From Bacteroidales bacterium (GTDB taxonomy: Bacteria > Bacteroidota > Bacteroidia > Bacteroidales > Muribaculaceae): a stretch of DNA of 46,633 bases. Shown here one piece after another: positions 33,889 to 41,870 of the stretch (positions are counted from its first letter, which is position 1; every line of letters begins with the position of its first letter). The translations under genes were made by a program, and so were the position numbers. The stretch is from positions 1-46,633 of the forward strand of contig JAJPXC010000053.1 in the NCBI GenBank assembly GCA_021205635.1, given 5' to 3'. The notes under the pieces are model-generated. The model ran no database searches. It was not told the origin of the DNA and saw nothing but the letters and a program-made list of their open reading frames with translations.

Positions 33889-35376
33889 ATGAAAGCCATC
33901 TGTTTTTATTTCCAGATACATCAGCCGTTCCGCCTGAAACGTTACCGCTTCTTCGACATCGGTAACGACCACTACTACTACGACGATTTCGCCAACGACG
34001 ACATCATCACGCGCATCGCCCAGCAAAGCTACATCCCGGCCGCCCAGAGCCTGTTGAAGATGATCGAGGAGAGCAAGGGTATGTTCCGCTGCGCGCTGTC
34101 GATCACCGGCGTGGCCCTTGAACAATTGGAGCAGTACGTGCCCGAGTTTATCGACATTCTCAAGAAGCTAGCCGCCACGGGCAAGGTGGAGTTCCTGGCC
34201 GAGACCTATTCCCACTCGCTCGCGTCGCTGACCGACCCCGAGGAGTTCGCGCTACAAGTGAAGCTACACGACAAGAAGATCGAGGAGCTCTTCGGGCAGA
34301 AGCCCAAGGTGCTGCGCAACACCGAGCTTATCTACTGCGACGAGATGGCCCCGCAGATTCTCGCCATGGGCTACAAGGGCGTGATCACCGAGGGCGCCAA
34401 GCACATCCTGGGCTGGAAGTCGCCCAACTACGTTTACGCCGCGGCCACCGCTCCCAAGCTGAAGCTGCTGCTGAAGAACTCGAAACTGAGCGACGACATC
34501 TCGTTCCGCTTCTCCAACACCGAGTGGGACGCCTACCCGTTGACAGCCGACAAGTACATCGACTGGATCGCGTCGACACCTCCCGAGGAGCAAATCGTCA
34601 ACCTGTTCATGAACCTCGAGACTTTCGGCGGCTTGCAGGCACGCGAATCGGGTATCTTCCAATTCCTGGAGGCTCTTCCCCGCTTCGCAGCCGAGCGAGG
34701 CATCGACTTCTGGACACCAAGCGAGGCCGTGTCCAAGCTGAAATCAGTGGACATTCTGTCGGTTATGCACCCGATTTCGTGGGCCGACGAGGCACGCGAC
34801 ACCTCGGCGTGGCTGGGCAATCAGTTGCAAAACGAGGCGTTCAACAAGCTCTACTCGGTGGCCGAGCGCGTGCGCCTGTGCACCGACCGTCGCCTGAAAC
34901 AGGACTGGAATTACCTCCAGGCCTCCGACCACCTATTCTATATGTCGACCAAACGTCGCGCCGACGGCGAGGTACACTCCCACTTCTCGCCCTACGAGAC
35001 TCCGTTCCAGGCGTTCACCAACTACATGAACGTGCTGGCCGACTTCATCGTGCGCGTCGAGGAACAGTACCCGCTGTCGATTGAGAACGAGGAGCTTAAT
35101 GCCCTGTTGACAACCATCCGCAACCAGGCGCGCGAGATCGAGACCCTCAACAAGGAGGTAGAGTCGATGCGCCGCAACGTGGAGCACCTCAACGAAGAGC
35201 ACGCCCTGCGCGTGCCCAAGAATGAGGAGAAACCGGCCGAGAAGAAAGCCCCCAAGGCCGAGGAAGCCCCCGCCAAGAAGATCCCTGCCAAAAAGGCCCC
35301 TGCCAAAAAGGCCCCTGCCAAGAAGGCCGAGCCCAAAAAGGCTGAAGCTAAAAAAACCACCTCTAAGAAGGCCTGA
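33889..35376 (+). CDS. GH57 alpha-amylase-like glycoside hydrolase with Lys/Ala/Pro tail
   Basis: This 495-residue cytoplasmic enzyme should act on alpha-glucans (amylase or 4-alpha-glucanotransferase activity is known in GH57). The family start is ICFYFQIHQPFRLKRYRFF. ETYSHSLASL near 105, a LRNTELIYCDEM stretch near 143 and LFMNLETFGG near 240 follow; the Glu nucleophile region is probably in the NTELIY stretch. Residues 400-440 form a predicted coiled coil. The last 50 residues are a low-complexity tail of PAKKA-type repeats. It is last in the glycogen operon, preceded by the octamer array. The tail is not needed for the fold and is unusual for the family. Confidence 0.9.
   Translation: MKAICFYFQIHQPFRLKRYRFFDIGNDHYYYDDFANDDIITRIAQQSYIPAAQSLLKMIEESKGMFRCALSITGVALEQLEQYVPEFIDILKKLAATGKVEFLAETYSHSLASLTDPEEFALQVKLHDKKIEELFGQKPKVLRNTELIYCDEMAPQILAMGYKGVITEGAKHILGWKSPNYVYAAATAPKLKLLLKNSKLSDDISFRFSNTEWDAYPLTADKYIDWIASTPPEEQIVNLFMNLETFGGLQARESGIFQFLEALPRFAAERGIDFWTPSEAVSKLKSVDILSVMHPISWADEARDTSAWLGNQLQNEAFNKLYSVAERVRLCTDRRLKQDWNYLQASDHLFYMSTKRRADGEVHSHFSPYETPFQAFTNYMNVLADFIVRVEEQYPLSIENEELNALLTTIRNQAREIETLNKEVESMRRNVEHLNEEHALRVPKNEEKPAEKKAPKAEEAPAKKIPAKKAPAKKAPAKKAEPKKAEAKKTTSKKA
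35284..35328 (+). repeat. 15-bp tandem repeat coding the PAKKA tail
   Basis: Three near-identical 15-bp units (CCTGCCAAAAAGGCC, the third with one A-to-G change) encode PAKKA three times in the GH57 C-terminal tail. Degenerate copies lie on both sides. Confidence 0.85.
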
Positions 35377-35410
35377 GGCTAACGTAAGGAATAACCATAT
35401 TTTTCCCTAA

Positions 35411-35478
35411 GTGTTCGGCACGCCGAACACCGAATGTAGCCCACTACCGTCATGAGCATTAGCTCTTGCGGTGGTGGG
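35411..35478 (+). terminator. two hairpins after the glycogen operon
   Basis: GTGTTCGGC-AC-GCCGAACAC (35411-35430) is a perfect short hairpin. A second, imperfect one spans 35440-35478, with arms CCCACTACCG and CGGTGGTGGG plus inner GAGC/GCTC. T-runs appear at 35523-35538. Together they probably end the glycogen operon before the next promoter. Confidence 0.6.
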
Positions 35479-35547
35479 TTAACGGTTATTCAACCCCTAG
35501 GCTACGCGGGCGCTATGATTAATTTTTTTATTTTTTTTGGAAAAAAA

Positions 35548-35578
35548 TTTGCGGGGAAAGAAAAATGTTGTACCTTTG
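35548..35578 (+). promoter_or_regulatory. sigma-ABfr-type promoter of the ABC transporter operon
   Basis: TTTG at 35548-35551, exactly 19 bp, then TACCTTTG at 35571-35578: a perfect match to the Bacteroidota consensus. Transcription should start near 35582, inside the palindrome that follows. Confidence 0.92.
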
Positions 35579-35580
35579 CG

Positions 35581-35602
35581 GTGTTGTAGATAACTACAAC
35601 AC
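35581..35602 (+). promoter_or_regulatory. palindromic operator, probably for the GntR regulator of the same operon
   Basis: Perfect 9-bp arms GTGTTGTAG and CTACAACAC with the spacer ATAA lie over the expected transcription start. GntR-family sites are GT...AC palindromes, and a YtrA-type GntR regulator is the last gene of the operon (37403). Autorepression is inferred. In RNA it would also form a 5'-end hairpin. Confidence 0.7.
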
Positions 35603-35696
35603 TAAATCACAAACCCAAGCACCAAGGTGAAAACGCTAATAATTAGCCATATAGCCTCGGAAGACGGGCAAAAGCGTTTCTAAAATCCTCTCTGCG

Positions 35697-35759
35697 ATGA
35701 TCGAAATTATTTTAGTAATGGTAATGGTGTGCGCCACCATCGGAAGCTGGCTCGGATAA
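35697..35759 (+). CDS. 20-residue hydrophobic leader peptide or small membrane protein
   Basis: An ATG-started frame encodes MIEIILVMVMVCATIGSWLG and ends in TAA, 4 bp before the ABC ATPase ATG. Its middle could span a membrane once. It has no known family. Its position, as the first frame after the promoter with its stop next to the next start, suggests translational coupling, a small transporter subunit, or a leader. About 95 nt of untranslated RNA precede it. Whether it is translated is unproven. Confidence 0.5.
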   Translation: MIEIILVMVMVCATIGSWLG

Positions 35760-35763
35760 CGTT

Positions 35764-36600
35764 ATGATCAAGCTTTACGACATTAGTTATAAGTATCCGT
35801 CGGGGACGTTGGCACTCGACGGTATCACGGCCGACATCCAGCCTGGCATCCACCTGCTTATGGGAGAGAATGGCGCCGGCAAGACCACCCTACTCCACCT
35901 GCTGGCTACGTTGCTCACCCCCACCACGGGCGTCATCACCGACGAGAACGGGCAACCGATGCAACGCCACGCGCCATCGGTACTGAGCCAATTATTTTTT
36001 CTGGGCGACGACCTGCAGTGGCCGGCGAAGTCGATCGACGAGTTGGTGAACTCGCACGCTCGGTTCTACCCCTCGTTCAACCCCGAGTTGCTGGCAGCCA
36101 ATCTCGACGTGATGGGAATCAAGAGTAACGAGTATCTCGACTCGCTGTCGTTGGGCAAGCGCAAGAGGGCATCGGTGGCCTATGCCTTAGCCTTAGGCAC
36201 TCCCTTGCTCCTGCTCGACGAGCCGGCCAACGGCTTGGACATCCCGGGCAAGATCTCGCTTCAGAAGGCTCTGATGCAGTCGGCCGACGAGGGTCGCACG
36301 ATCATCGTATCGACCCACACGGTGTGGGACCTGGAGCGATTGTTCGACTCGGTGATAATGATTTCGCAGGGGCACCTGATGCTCAACCATTCTATCGGCC
36401 AAATAGCTGATCGATTGGCTTTTATAAGCAGTGCCGAGCCGCAGCCCGATGCGCTTTACATCGAGGAGGAGGCCATGGGTTTCCGCCAGATCGTGCCCAA
36501 CGACGGGTCGTTGTACACCGACATCAATTATCCCGCGCTGTTCACAGCCATGCTTAACCCCACGACCGCATCACTGATTCTCAACCAATTAACTGACTAA
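35764..36600 (+). CDS. ABC transporter ATP-binding protein
   Basis: This 278-residue ATPase powers the permease encoded next. Walker A is GENGAGKTT (residues 34-42), the signature is LSLGKRKRASV, Walker B is LLLLDEPANGLD, and the switch histidine is in IVSTHTVWDLE. The C-terminal 70 residues form a small extra domain. It resembles the YtrB type that pairs with short GntR regulators, often responding to cell-wall stress or antibiotics (inference). The stop shares one base with the permease start. Confidence 0.92.
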   Translation: MIKLYDISYKYPSGTLALDGITADIQPGIHLLMGENGAGKTTLLHLLATLLTPTTGVITDENGQPMQRHAPSVLSQLFFLGDDLQWPAKSIDELVNSHARFYPSFNPELLAANLDVMGIKSNEYLDSLSLGKRKRASVAYALALGTPLLLLDEPANGLDIPGKISLQKALMQSADEGRTIIVSTHTVWDLERLFDSVIMISQGHLMLNHSIGQIADRLAFISSAEPQPDALYIEEEAMGFRQIVPNDGSLYTDINYPALFTAMLNPTTASLILNQLTD

Positions 36601-37406
36601 TGACTACCTACGCTATAAAAAATCCTGTCGACCATTTTTACTGGGACCGTTGCCTGTCGCTGTGGTATTACTACAAGCCAGCGTTGGCGCCGATGCTTTG
36701 GCTGTGGCCGTTACTGGCCGTAATCATGTTTATAGGCTCGTTGCTACCATGCTTGTTTTCAAGCTATTGGATACTAACATCATTCGGCCTTGGAGCGGCC
36801 GGCTGGCTTTGGGGATTTTCGCCGTTGATGCTGGCGCGCTCGCATGGCAACGCCGTGGCGGCCATGCTTCCCGTCACTCCGCTGGAACGACTTGTATTCC
36901 TCTTAGGTTTCTTTCTTATCGGCACTTACGTGCTGATTGACGGCACGATATGGGCCTGCTACGGGATTTCGGTGGCCATTTTCGGGGCGGAACGGTTGGT
37001 CACATTGCAATCATTCATCACCTCTTCTTACGTCTCCTTCCCCTCGAGTTACGGAATGGTGCTCTTCTCGGCTGTACTGCCCGCGATCGCCACTCTTACA
37101 GGCGTGGTTTTGGCCCGTCGCAACCGCGTGTTGATCGGGATTGCGGTCAATCTGGGAGTGTCGATGGTGCTGGGGTTGATTGTAGGGATCTTCTCGGTGG
37201 TATACGGCTTCATGACAGGCTTTTACGATGCGGTGACGGATAACACCGTACGCTACAATATCGAGAATCAAACACCCCTTGACCCCGAAATTTACAAGGA
37301 GCCGATGGTGCAGCTGGCCACAATTCTGGCAGGTGCGCTGTCCTTGTTGGCCGTAATTGTGGCTATATGGCTGATGTGGAGGAAGTTTAAAAAGCAGAGG
37401 ATATGA
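36600..37406 (+). CDS. ABC transporter permease
   Basis: This 268-residue integral membrane protein has six predicted transmembrane segments, at about residues 30-55, 58-80, 98-125, 150-175, 182-215 and 240-262. It has no recognised substrate motif. The start codon overlaps the ATPase stop by 1 bp and the end overlaps the regulator start by 4 bp, so the three are co-translated. The first two-thirds keep the spacing of ABC-2-type exporters. Substrate unknown. Confidence 0.85.
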   Translation: MTTYAIKNPVDHFYWDRCLSLWYYYKPALAPMLWLWPLLAVIMFIGSLLPCLFSSYWILTSFGLGAAGWLWGFSPLMLARSHGNAVAAMLPVTPLERLVFLLGFFLIGTYVLIDGTIWACYGISVAIFGAERLVTLQSFITSSYVSFPSSYGMVLFSAVLPAIATLTGVVLARRNRVLIGIAVNLGVSMVLGLIVGIFSVVYGFMTGFYDAVTDNTVRYNIENQTPLDPEIYKEPMVQLATILAGALSLLAVIVAIWLMWRKFKKQRI

Positions 37407-37759
37407 TGGAGTTTGCGTTGACACGTCCGATATATCTGCAGATTGCCGACTATTGCCATGGCCGCATCATGGCCGGGGAGTGGGTGGAGGATCAGCGTAT
37501 ACCGTCGGTGCGCGAACTGGCCGTGAAGATGAGCGTCAACACCCACACGGTGTTGAAGGCTCTTGAGCAACTTCAGGCCGACGGCATTATCGAGCCACGG
37601 CGCGGACTGGGGTATTTCCTTGCGCCGAACGCCCGGGAGCGGGTGAGCGAGGCCAAGCGTCGCGAGTTTTTCGAGTCCTATCTCCCCGAGCTGCGCCAGC
37701 GCATGTCGCAGCTGGGGATTACCCTCGACGACCTCATCGCCCACCTCTCCCCCCGTTGA
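37403..37759 (+). CDS. GntR-family transcriptional regulator, YtrA type
   Basis: This 118-residue DNA-binding protein has a winged helix at residues 10-75: IYLQIADYCHGRIMAGEW, RIPSVRELAVKMSVNTHTVLKALEQLQADG and a wing ending GLGYFLAP. A short helical tail (80-118) replaces the ligand-binding domain of larger GntR proteins, as in the YtrA subfamily. It probably represses its own operon through the palindrome at 35581-35602. ATGA overlap with the permease gene. Confidence 0.93.
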   Translation: MMEFALTRPIYLQIADYCHGRIMAGEWVEDQRIPSVRELAVKMSVNTHTVLKALEQLQADGIIEPRRGLGYFLAPNARERVSEAKRREFFESYLPELRQRMSQLGITLDDLIAHLSPR

Positions 37760-37817
37760 CATAGCGCGTCACAACCGTCCGCGGCAGCCCGGGCGACCCG
37801 ACGTTCGGCGCCCCCCG

Positions 37818-37906
37818 GGCCACTGTGCCCCGCGGTTCCACCGCGGGGGGAGTGCGCCGCAGGCGCCCGCCACAAGCAGGCCACGGTGCCCCGCGGTTTG
37901 CCGCGG
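37818..37906. repeat. GC-rich direct repeats with hairpins
   Basis: A 20-mer occurs at 37818-37837 and 37879-37898 with one mismatch (core GTGCCCCGCGGTT). Each copy forms a hairpin: CCCCGCGG/CCGCGGGG at 37828-37848 and CCGCGG/CCGCGG at 37891-37906. The whole gap 37760-37983 is extremely GC-rich and otherwise lacks a gene. It may terminate the ABC operon. No promoter for the next gene is evident. Confidence 0.65.
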
Positions 37907-37983
37907 TGGTTCCCTCGCCAGCGACACGACTCATCTGCTTGTCCTCAGATGCAACTTCTGCCCCCCTCGTGCGTTATAATTAT

Positions 37984-39081
37984 ATGGACGCAAAAAAGGT
38001 AATAGAGGAGATTTGGGCCGAGGCGTTCGACGACAGCCCGGCCTATCGGCGGATGTACTTCGACAACGTGTACTCGCCGCAGGATGCCCTTACCCTGCAG
38101 GACGACCACGGTCACGTCGTGTCATCGATGTTGCTCCAACGCTACTCCATCTCGTTCCAAGGCCGCTCACTGCCAATGGCTTACATCGCTGGAGCCGCCA
38201 CCCGTCGCAACTATCGCCACCAAGGCCACGGCACGCACCTGATGCGTTACGCCCTCGAAACGGCCTACGACCGCGGTGACGCCTTCGCCGCTTTGATTCC
38301 CGCGAGCGACCATCTGTACTTCTTCTACGACCGATTGGGATTCTTAACGGTGTTCTACGTCGACCGTCGCCATTACGTACCCGACACTGTGATTTCACAT
38401 CGTGGCGATCACACGCTTCACGACCTCACGTTGCCCATCCCCGAGTCGCTGGTTGAGGCCATCCACTCCTGGGAGATTGCCCGCGCTGGTAGCGTGCGCC
38501 ACACTCCCGAGCAGTGGGCCAACATCGTGCGCGACGCTTCGATGGACCATGGCTTCTCATTCTGGCTCTCGGACGACGACACCGGCACGCCAGTAGCCGT
38601 TGCCGTGGTAACTCCCGGCGACGACCGCATGATCGTAAAGGATATCGTTGGTCAGGACGAAAACGCGCGGCGAGCCATGCTGCAGGCAATTGTTACGCGC
38701 TTCAAGGACAAATCGTTGTCCTTCCTTGCCGAGCCTTCGCAAGGGCGACCCCTGGAGTCGCGGGGGATGGCGCGAATCGTCAATGTGTTGAAGGTGTTGC
38801 AAGCCGTGGCCGCGGCCAACCCCAAGTACACGGGATTGATACGCGTGCACGACCCTATTTTGCCTGAGAATGAGCATGTTTATCGCCTGCGCAAAGGCCA
38901 ATGTGTGATTGATGACGAGGCCATTGCGGGTGTGGCTCATCCCAACGACCTCGACGGGTCGCGGCTCTCGCTCGACGTTCCAGTGAATGTGTTGACCTCG
39001 ATCGTGTTCTCATCCGAGAAAATCGGCGACATCTTCAACCTGGCCACTCGGCGCCCGTTTATCTCCCTAATGCTGGACTAG
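37984..39081 (+). CDS. GNAT acetyltransferase, Eis-like
   Basis: This 365-residue protein should use acetyl-CoA to acetylate an amine. The N-terminal GNAT domain has IAGAATRRNYRHQGHGTHLMRYAL (acetyl-CoA loop, residues 70-93) and ALIPASDHLYFFYDRLGF, which is characteristic of the Eis group. A second GNAT-like region and a C-terminal SCP2-like domain (with GMARIVNVLKVLQ, and VHDPILPENEHVYRLRKG) complete the Eis layout of about 400 residues. The frame is open upstream to 37825, but that stretch is the GC-rich repeat, so I chose the ATG at 37984 (MDAKKVIEE). Substrate unknown; some Eis proteins acetylate aminoglycosides. Confidence 0.88.
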   Translation: MDAKKVIEEIWAEAFDDSPAYRRMYFDNVYSPQDALTLQDDHGHVVSSMLLQRYSISFQGRSLPMAYIAGAATRRNYRHQGHGTHLMRYALETAYDRGDAFAALIPASDHLYFFYDRLGFLTVFYVDRRHYVPDTVISHRGDHTLHDLTLPIPESLVEAIHSWEIARAGSVRHTPEQWANIVRDASMDHGFSFWLSDDDTGTPVAVAVVTPGDDRMIVKDIVGQDENARRAMLQAIVTRFKDKSLSFLAEPSQGRPLESRGMARIVNVLKVLQAVAAANPKYTGLIRVHDPILPENEHVYRLRKGQCVIDDEAIAGVAHPNDLDGSRLSLDVPVNVLTSIVFSSEKIGDIFNLATRRPFISLMLD

Positions 39082-39092
39082 AGATTTGGCCT

Positions 39093-39163
39093 CTGAGGGC
39101 AACGGCCCTCCCAGATTGGGCTGGCGCGCGGTAGCCCAGCCTGGGAGGTCGGGCTGCCCTCAG
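39093..39163. terminator. nested inverted repeat between convergent genes
   Basis: Outer arms CTGAGGGCA and TGCCCTCAG (39093-39101, 39155-39163), middle arms CCTCCCAG and CTGGGAGG, and inner GGCTGG/CCAGCC make a long interrupted stem. It sits between genes ending at 39081 and 39171 and probably terminates both. The complexity exceeds a simple terminator. Confidence 0.65.
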
Positions 39164-39170
39164 CCCTACA

Positions 39171-40433
39171 CTAATCGCCCAGGATCTCGCGGAAGAGGGT
39201 GATGTAGGATTGGGCGACAGCGTCGGCGTTGAAGCGCTCGTGGACCGATTGGTGGAGCATTTCGCGGTCGAGGGGATTCTCGAGGGCCCATTTCAAGCCC
39301 TTGGCGAGGTCATCGGTATCCTTGAGACGGGCGATGTACCCGGTCGTGAGGTGGTCGATGATGTCGGCCTGGCCTCCCTCGCCGAAGGTGACAGGTACAC
39401 ACCCTGCGCCAAGGCCCTCGATAAGCGTTCCGGGGAGGGTCTCGCAGAGCGACGACGACAACACGACGGCACTCGAGGCGTAAAGTTGGCGCAAAAGTTT
39501 GGGGTCGTTGATGCGGCCGATGTAGCGATGGGGGAAGCGCAAATTGCGGAAAGCGTTGGCGTTGCGGATGTCGCCGAAGAACACGGCCGTGGAGGTGTTG
39601 GCCAGCTCCGGCGACATGTCAAAGAGCTTGTTGAGGGCCTCGATGGCGTAGTCGAGTCCCTTGATTGGGTCGTCGAGGCGCGCAGCTCCCATTACGATGA
39701 GTTTTTTGGAGTAGTCAAGCTCGAAATTCTGCACCTGATGTGAGGGCTGCGTGATGAAAAAGTCGGTGGGAAAAGCGTTGGGAATCACACGCACATCCTG
39801 GTCGCGCAACAGTGTGGATTGACGGCATTTATCTTGCAACCAATGACTTACGGCGACGAAGGTGATTTTGTGGCGCTCGTAAAGGCGTCGTTTCTTCTCC
39901 ATGATGCGGGTTGAGGCGTCGTTGGCCTTCTTGCCGCCGTGGAGCAGCGGGCAGTAGCCACAGTTGTAGAGGTAGCCCTCGCAGTCCTTGGCCTGGTGAC
40001 ACACACCGGTGAGAGGCCACATGTCGTGCATGGTCCAAATCACTGGTTTGCCGAGTTTTAGGATTCGCCGGATATCACCAAGGGAGAGCATGCCTTGGTT
40101 CATCCAGTTGAGGACGATAACGTCGGCCTCTTTCACCCATGGATGGGAGGCGAGGTTGTATCCGGCAGCGCCAACCGACACGGTGAACAGGTTTTCGCGG
40201 TTCCAGCCGTTGGCGCGGGCTACGGCGAAGCACTCCCACATGAATTTCACGCCCCGCAGGAAACGCGAGGAAAATTGGTAGACATTTGGCGAGTCGGAGC
40301 CTTTGGTGTACACAATCATGCGGGCGTCTACTCCGGCCCGTCGCAGGGCGCTTTTCAGGCGGTAGGTGACGACGGCGGCTCCCCCGAGGGTGTCGCTATG
40401 GTTGATTAGTGCAACTTTGAGTTTCTTATCCAT
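39171..40433 (-). CDS. GT4 glycosyltransferase of the surface polysaccharide cluster
   Basis: This 420-residue GT-B enzyme should add a sugar to a lipid-linked glycan at the inner membrane. It has an N-terminal HSDTLGGAAVVTYRLKSAL motif (residues 13-31), a distinctive CEGYLYNCGYCPLLHG stretch near 145, and the donor-binding C-terminal half with GAARLDDPIKGLDYAIEAL, then SSSLCETLPGTLIEGLGAGCVPV near 325-350. It is the last gene of the ruvB-flippase-DUF389 run, 22 bp after DUF389. Sugar and linkage unknown. Confidence 0.9.
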   Translation of the reverse strand: MDKKLKVALINHSDTLGGAAVVTYRLKSALRRAGVDARMIVYTKGSDSPNVYQFSSRFLRGVKFMWECFAVARANGWNRENLFTVSVGAAGYNLASHPWVKEADVIVLNWMNQGMLSLGDIRRILKLGKPVIWTMHDMWPLTGVCHQAKDCEGYLYNCGYCPLLHGGKKANDASTRIMEKKRRLYERHKITFVAVSHWLQDKCRQSTLLRDQDVRVIPNAFPTDFFITQPSHQVQNFELDYSKKLIVMGAARLDDPIKGLDYAIEALNKLFDMSPELANTSTAVFFGDIRNANAFRNLRFPHRYIGRINDPKLLRQLYASSAVVLSSSLCETLPGTLIEGLGAGCVPVTFGEGGQADIIDHLTTGYIARLKDTDDLAKGLKWALENPLDREMLHQSVHERFNADAVAQSYITLFREILGD

Positions 40434-40455
40434 AAAACAGTTGAAAGAAAGGACT

Positions 40456-41859
40456 TTATAGCTTGATTTGATGGGTAATATCGACGATATGTACGTGGTG
40501 GAGGCGCAAGCGTGCCTGAAGGTACTCGCGTAGTTTCTCGCGCTGGGTGTCGGTCATGGCCGTGGAGTAGCGCACGAGGGCCACATTTACGTCCTCGTGA
40601 TGGTCGTTTTTGACTGCCGTGAATTGGGGCTGTACAATCGCAATGTCCTCAACCTGAGGGAATAGCACCTTCAACTCGGGAGCAATAGTGGCCCCAATAG
40701 AGTCGGCCCGCGCTCGCTCGTATAGCTCGTATCGCAGGGAGTCGATGGTACCTATTTGCCGGTCGATGGTGGCCTGCGCTACCTCGTAAATGTCTTTGGC
40801 CGAACCGGTTAAGGTGGAGGTGGCATCAGCGCCGGCCGTGGCGCTGGGTTGAGCGCCCTGAATGATGGTTAGGGAGGTACCCGAGAGACCCGCGCCCTCC
40901 AATTTGGATTGCATGGCCAGCTGGAGGGAATCCTGTGGGAGGATTTTGCCGATAAGGGTGACGGTGATGTCGCGGTGACCCTTATTCATTGTGGCTGAGC
41001 AGCTTAGCACCTTGGTAGAGGGAAAGTCGAATTGTTGCTCAACGAATTGCATGGCCTTCATCTTGAAGGAGTTGCTACGCAGCATCTCATAGGTAAGGTA
41101 AACCGCTGGTATGGCAGTGATCACCACCAAAATAGTGACCATACGGCGCACCTTCCTCGCCCTTTCGACGTTAACAAATTGCTTGTGCTTGTATCGCATC
41201 ATCTTCACGCCGAGGACGGTGGAGAAACCGATGTAGATGGAGTTGATAATAAACAGGTAGGTGGCACCTAGGAAATAGTGCAGTTGCCAAGTAGCCAAGC
41301 CGTAACCGGCGGTGCACAACGGGGGCATTAGGGCCGTTGCGATGGCTACGCCGGGGAGGACGTTACCCTTGGAGCGCGAGCCCACGGCAATGATGCCGGC
41401 CGCACCGCCGAAGAAGGCAATGAACACGTCGTAAATCGTTGGGGACGTGCGCGCAAGCAATTCGGAGTGGCTTTCGTTGACCGGGGAGATGAGGAAGTAG
41501 ATGGTAGAGGTGAGAACCGAGAACCCGGCAGCCATCAGCAGGTTGCGACCCGAACGCTTGATCAGCTCGAAGTCGTTGATGCCCACGCCGAGACCCATGC
41601 CGATGATCGGGCCCATTAACGGGGAGATCAACATGGCGCCGATGATGACCGCGGTGGAGTTGGTGTTCAAGCCGAGCGAGGCGATGAAGATGGCGAAAAT
41701 GAGGATGAGCATGTTGGGGCCGCGGAAGGAGACGCCCTCGCGGATGTCGCTCTCGGCGTCGGCTTGCGGCACGAGAAACGAGTTGATGGCGAAGTAGCTT
41801 TTCAGCGATTGGATGAACAGCGCTCCAGCCTTTTTAATATTATCGGGGTCGTTAGGCAT
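40456..41859 (-). CDS. DUF389 multi-pass membrane protein
   Basis: This 467-residue protein belongs to the DUF389 / TIGR00341 family of unknown function. Its hydrophobic core spans residues 45-255. The diagnostic motif LNTNSTAVIIGAMLISPLMGPI is near 65, followed by GRNLLMAAGFSVL, a GGAAGIIAVG segment, and IATALMPPLCTAGYGLA near 175. A soluble extension (260-467) has two repeats of beta-alpha pattern. It lies between the flippase (11 bp) and the glycosyltransferase (22 bp), which may mean a role with envelope glycans; family members elsewhere occur in many contexts. Confidence 0.9.
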   Translation of the reverse strand: MPNDPDNIKKAGALFIQSLKSYFAINSFLVPQADAESDIREGVSFRGPNMLILIFAIFIASLGLNTNSTAVIIGAMLISPLMGPIIGMGLGVGINDFELIKRSGRNLLMAAGFSVLTSTIYFLISPVNESHSELLARTSPTIYDVFIAFFGGAAGIIAVGSRSKGNVLPGVAIATALMPPLCTAGYGLATWQLHYFLGATYLFIINSIYIGFSTVLGVKMMRYKHKQFVNVERARKVRRMVTILVVITAIPAVYLTYEMLRSNSFKMKAMQFVEQQFDFPSTKVLSCSATMNKGHRDITVTLIGKILPQDSLQLAMQSKLEGAGLSGTSLTIIQGAQPSATAGADATSTLTGSAKDIYEVAQATIDRQIGTIDSLRYELYERARADSIGATIAPELKVLFPQVEDIAIVQPQFTAVKNDHHEDVNVALVRYSTAMTDTQREKLREYLQARLRLHHVHIVDITHQIKL

Positions 41860-41870
41860 GGGGTAGAGAG

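Noticed and set aside
37825-37983. Upstream extension of the acetyltransferase by 53 codons
   Set aside because: The extension is an Arg/Pro/Ala-rich translation of the GC-rich repeat and shows no conserved features. The ATG at 37984 gives the normal GNAT start.
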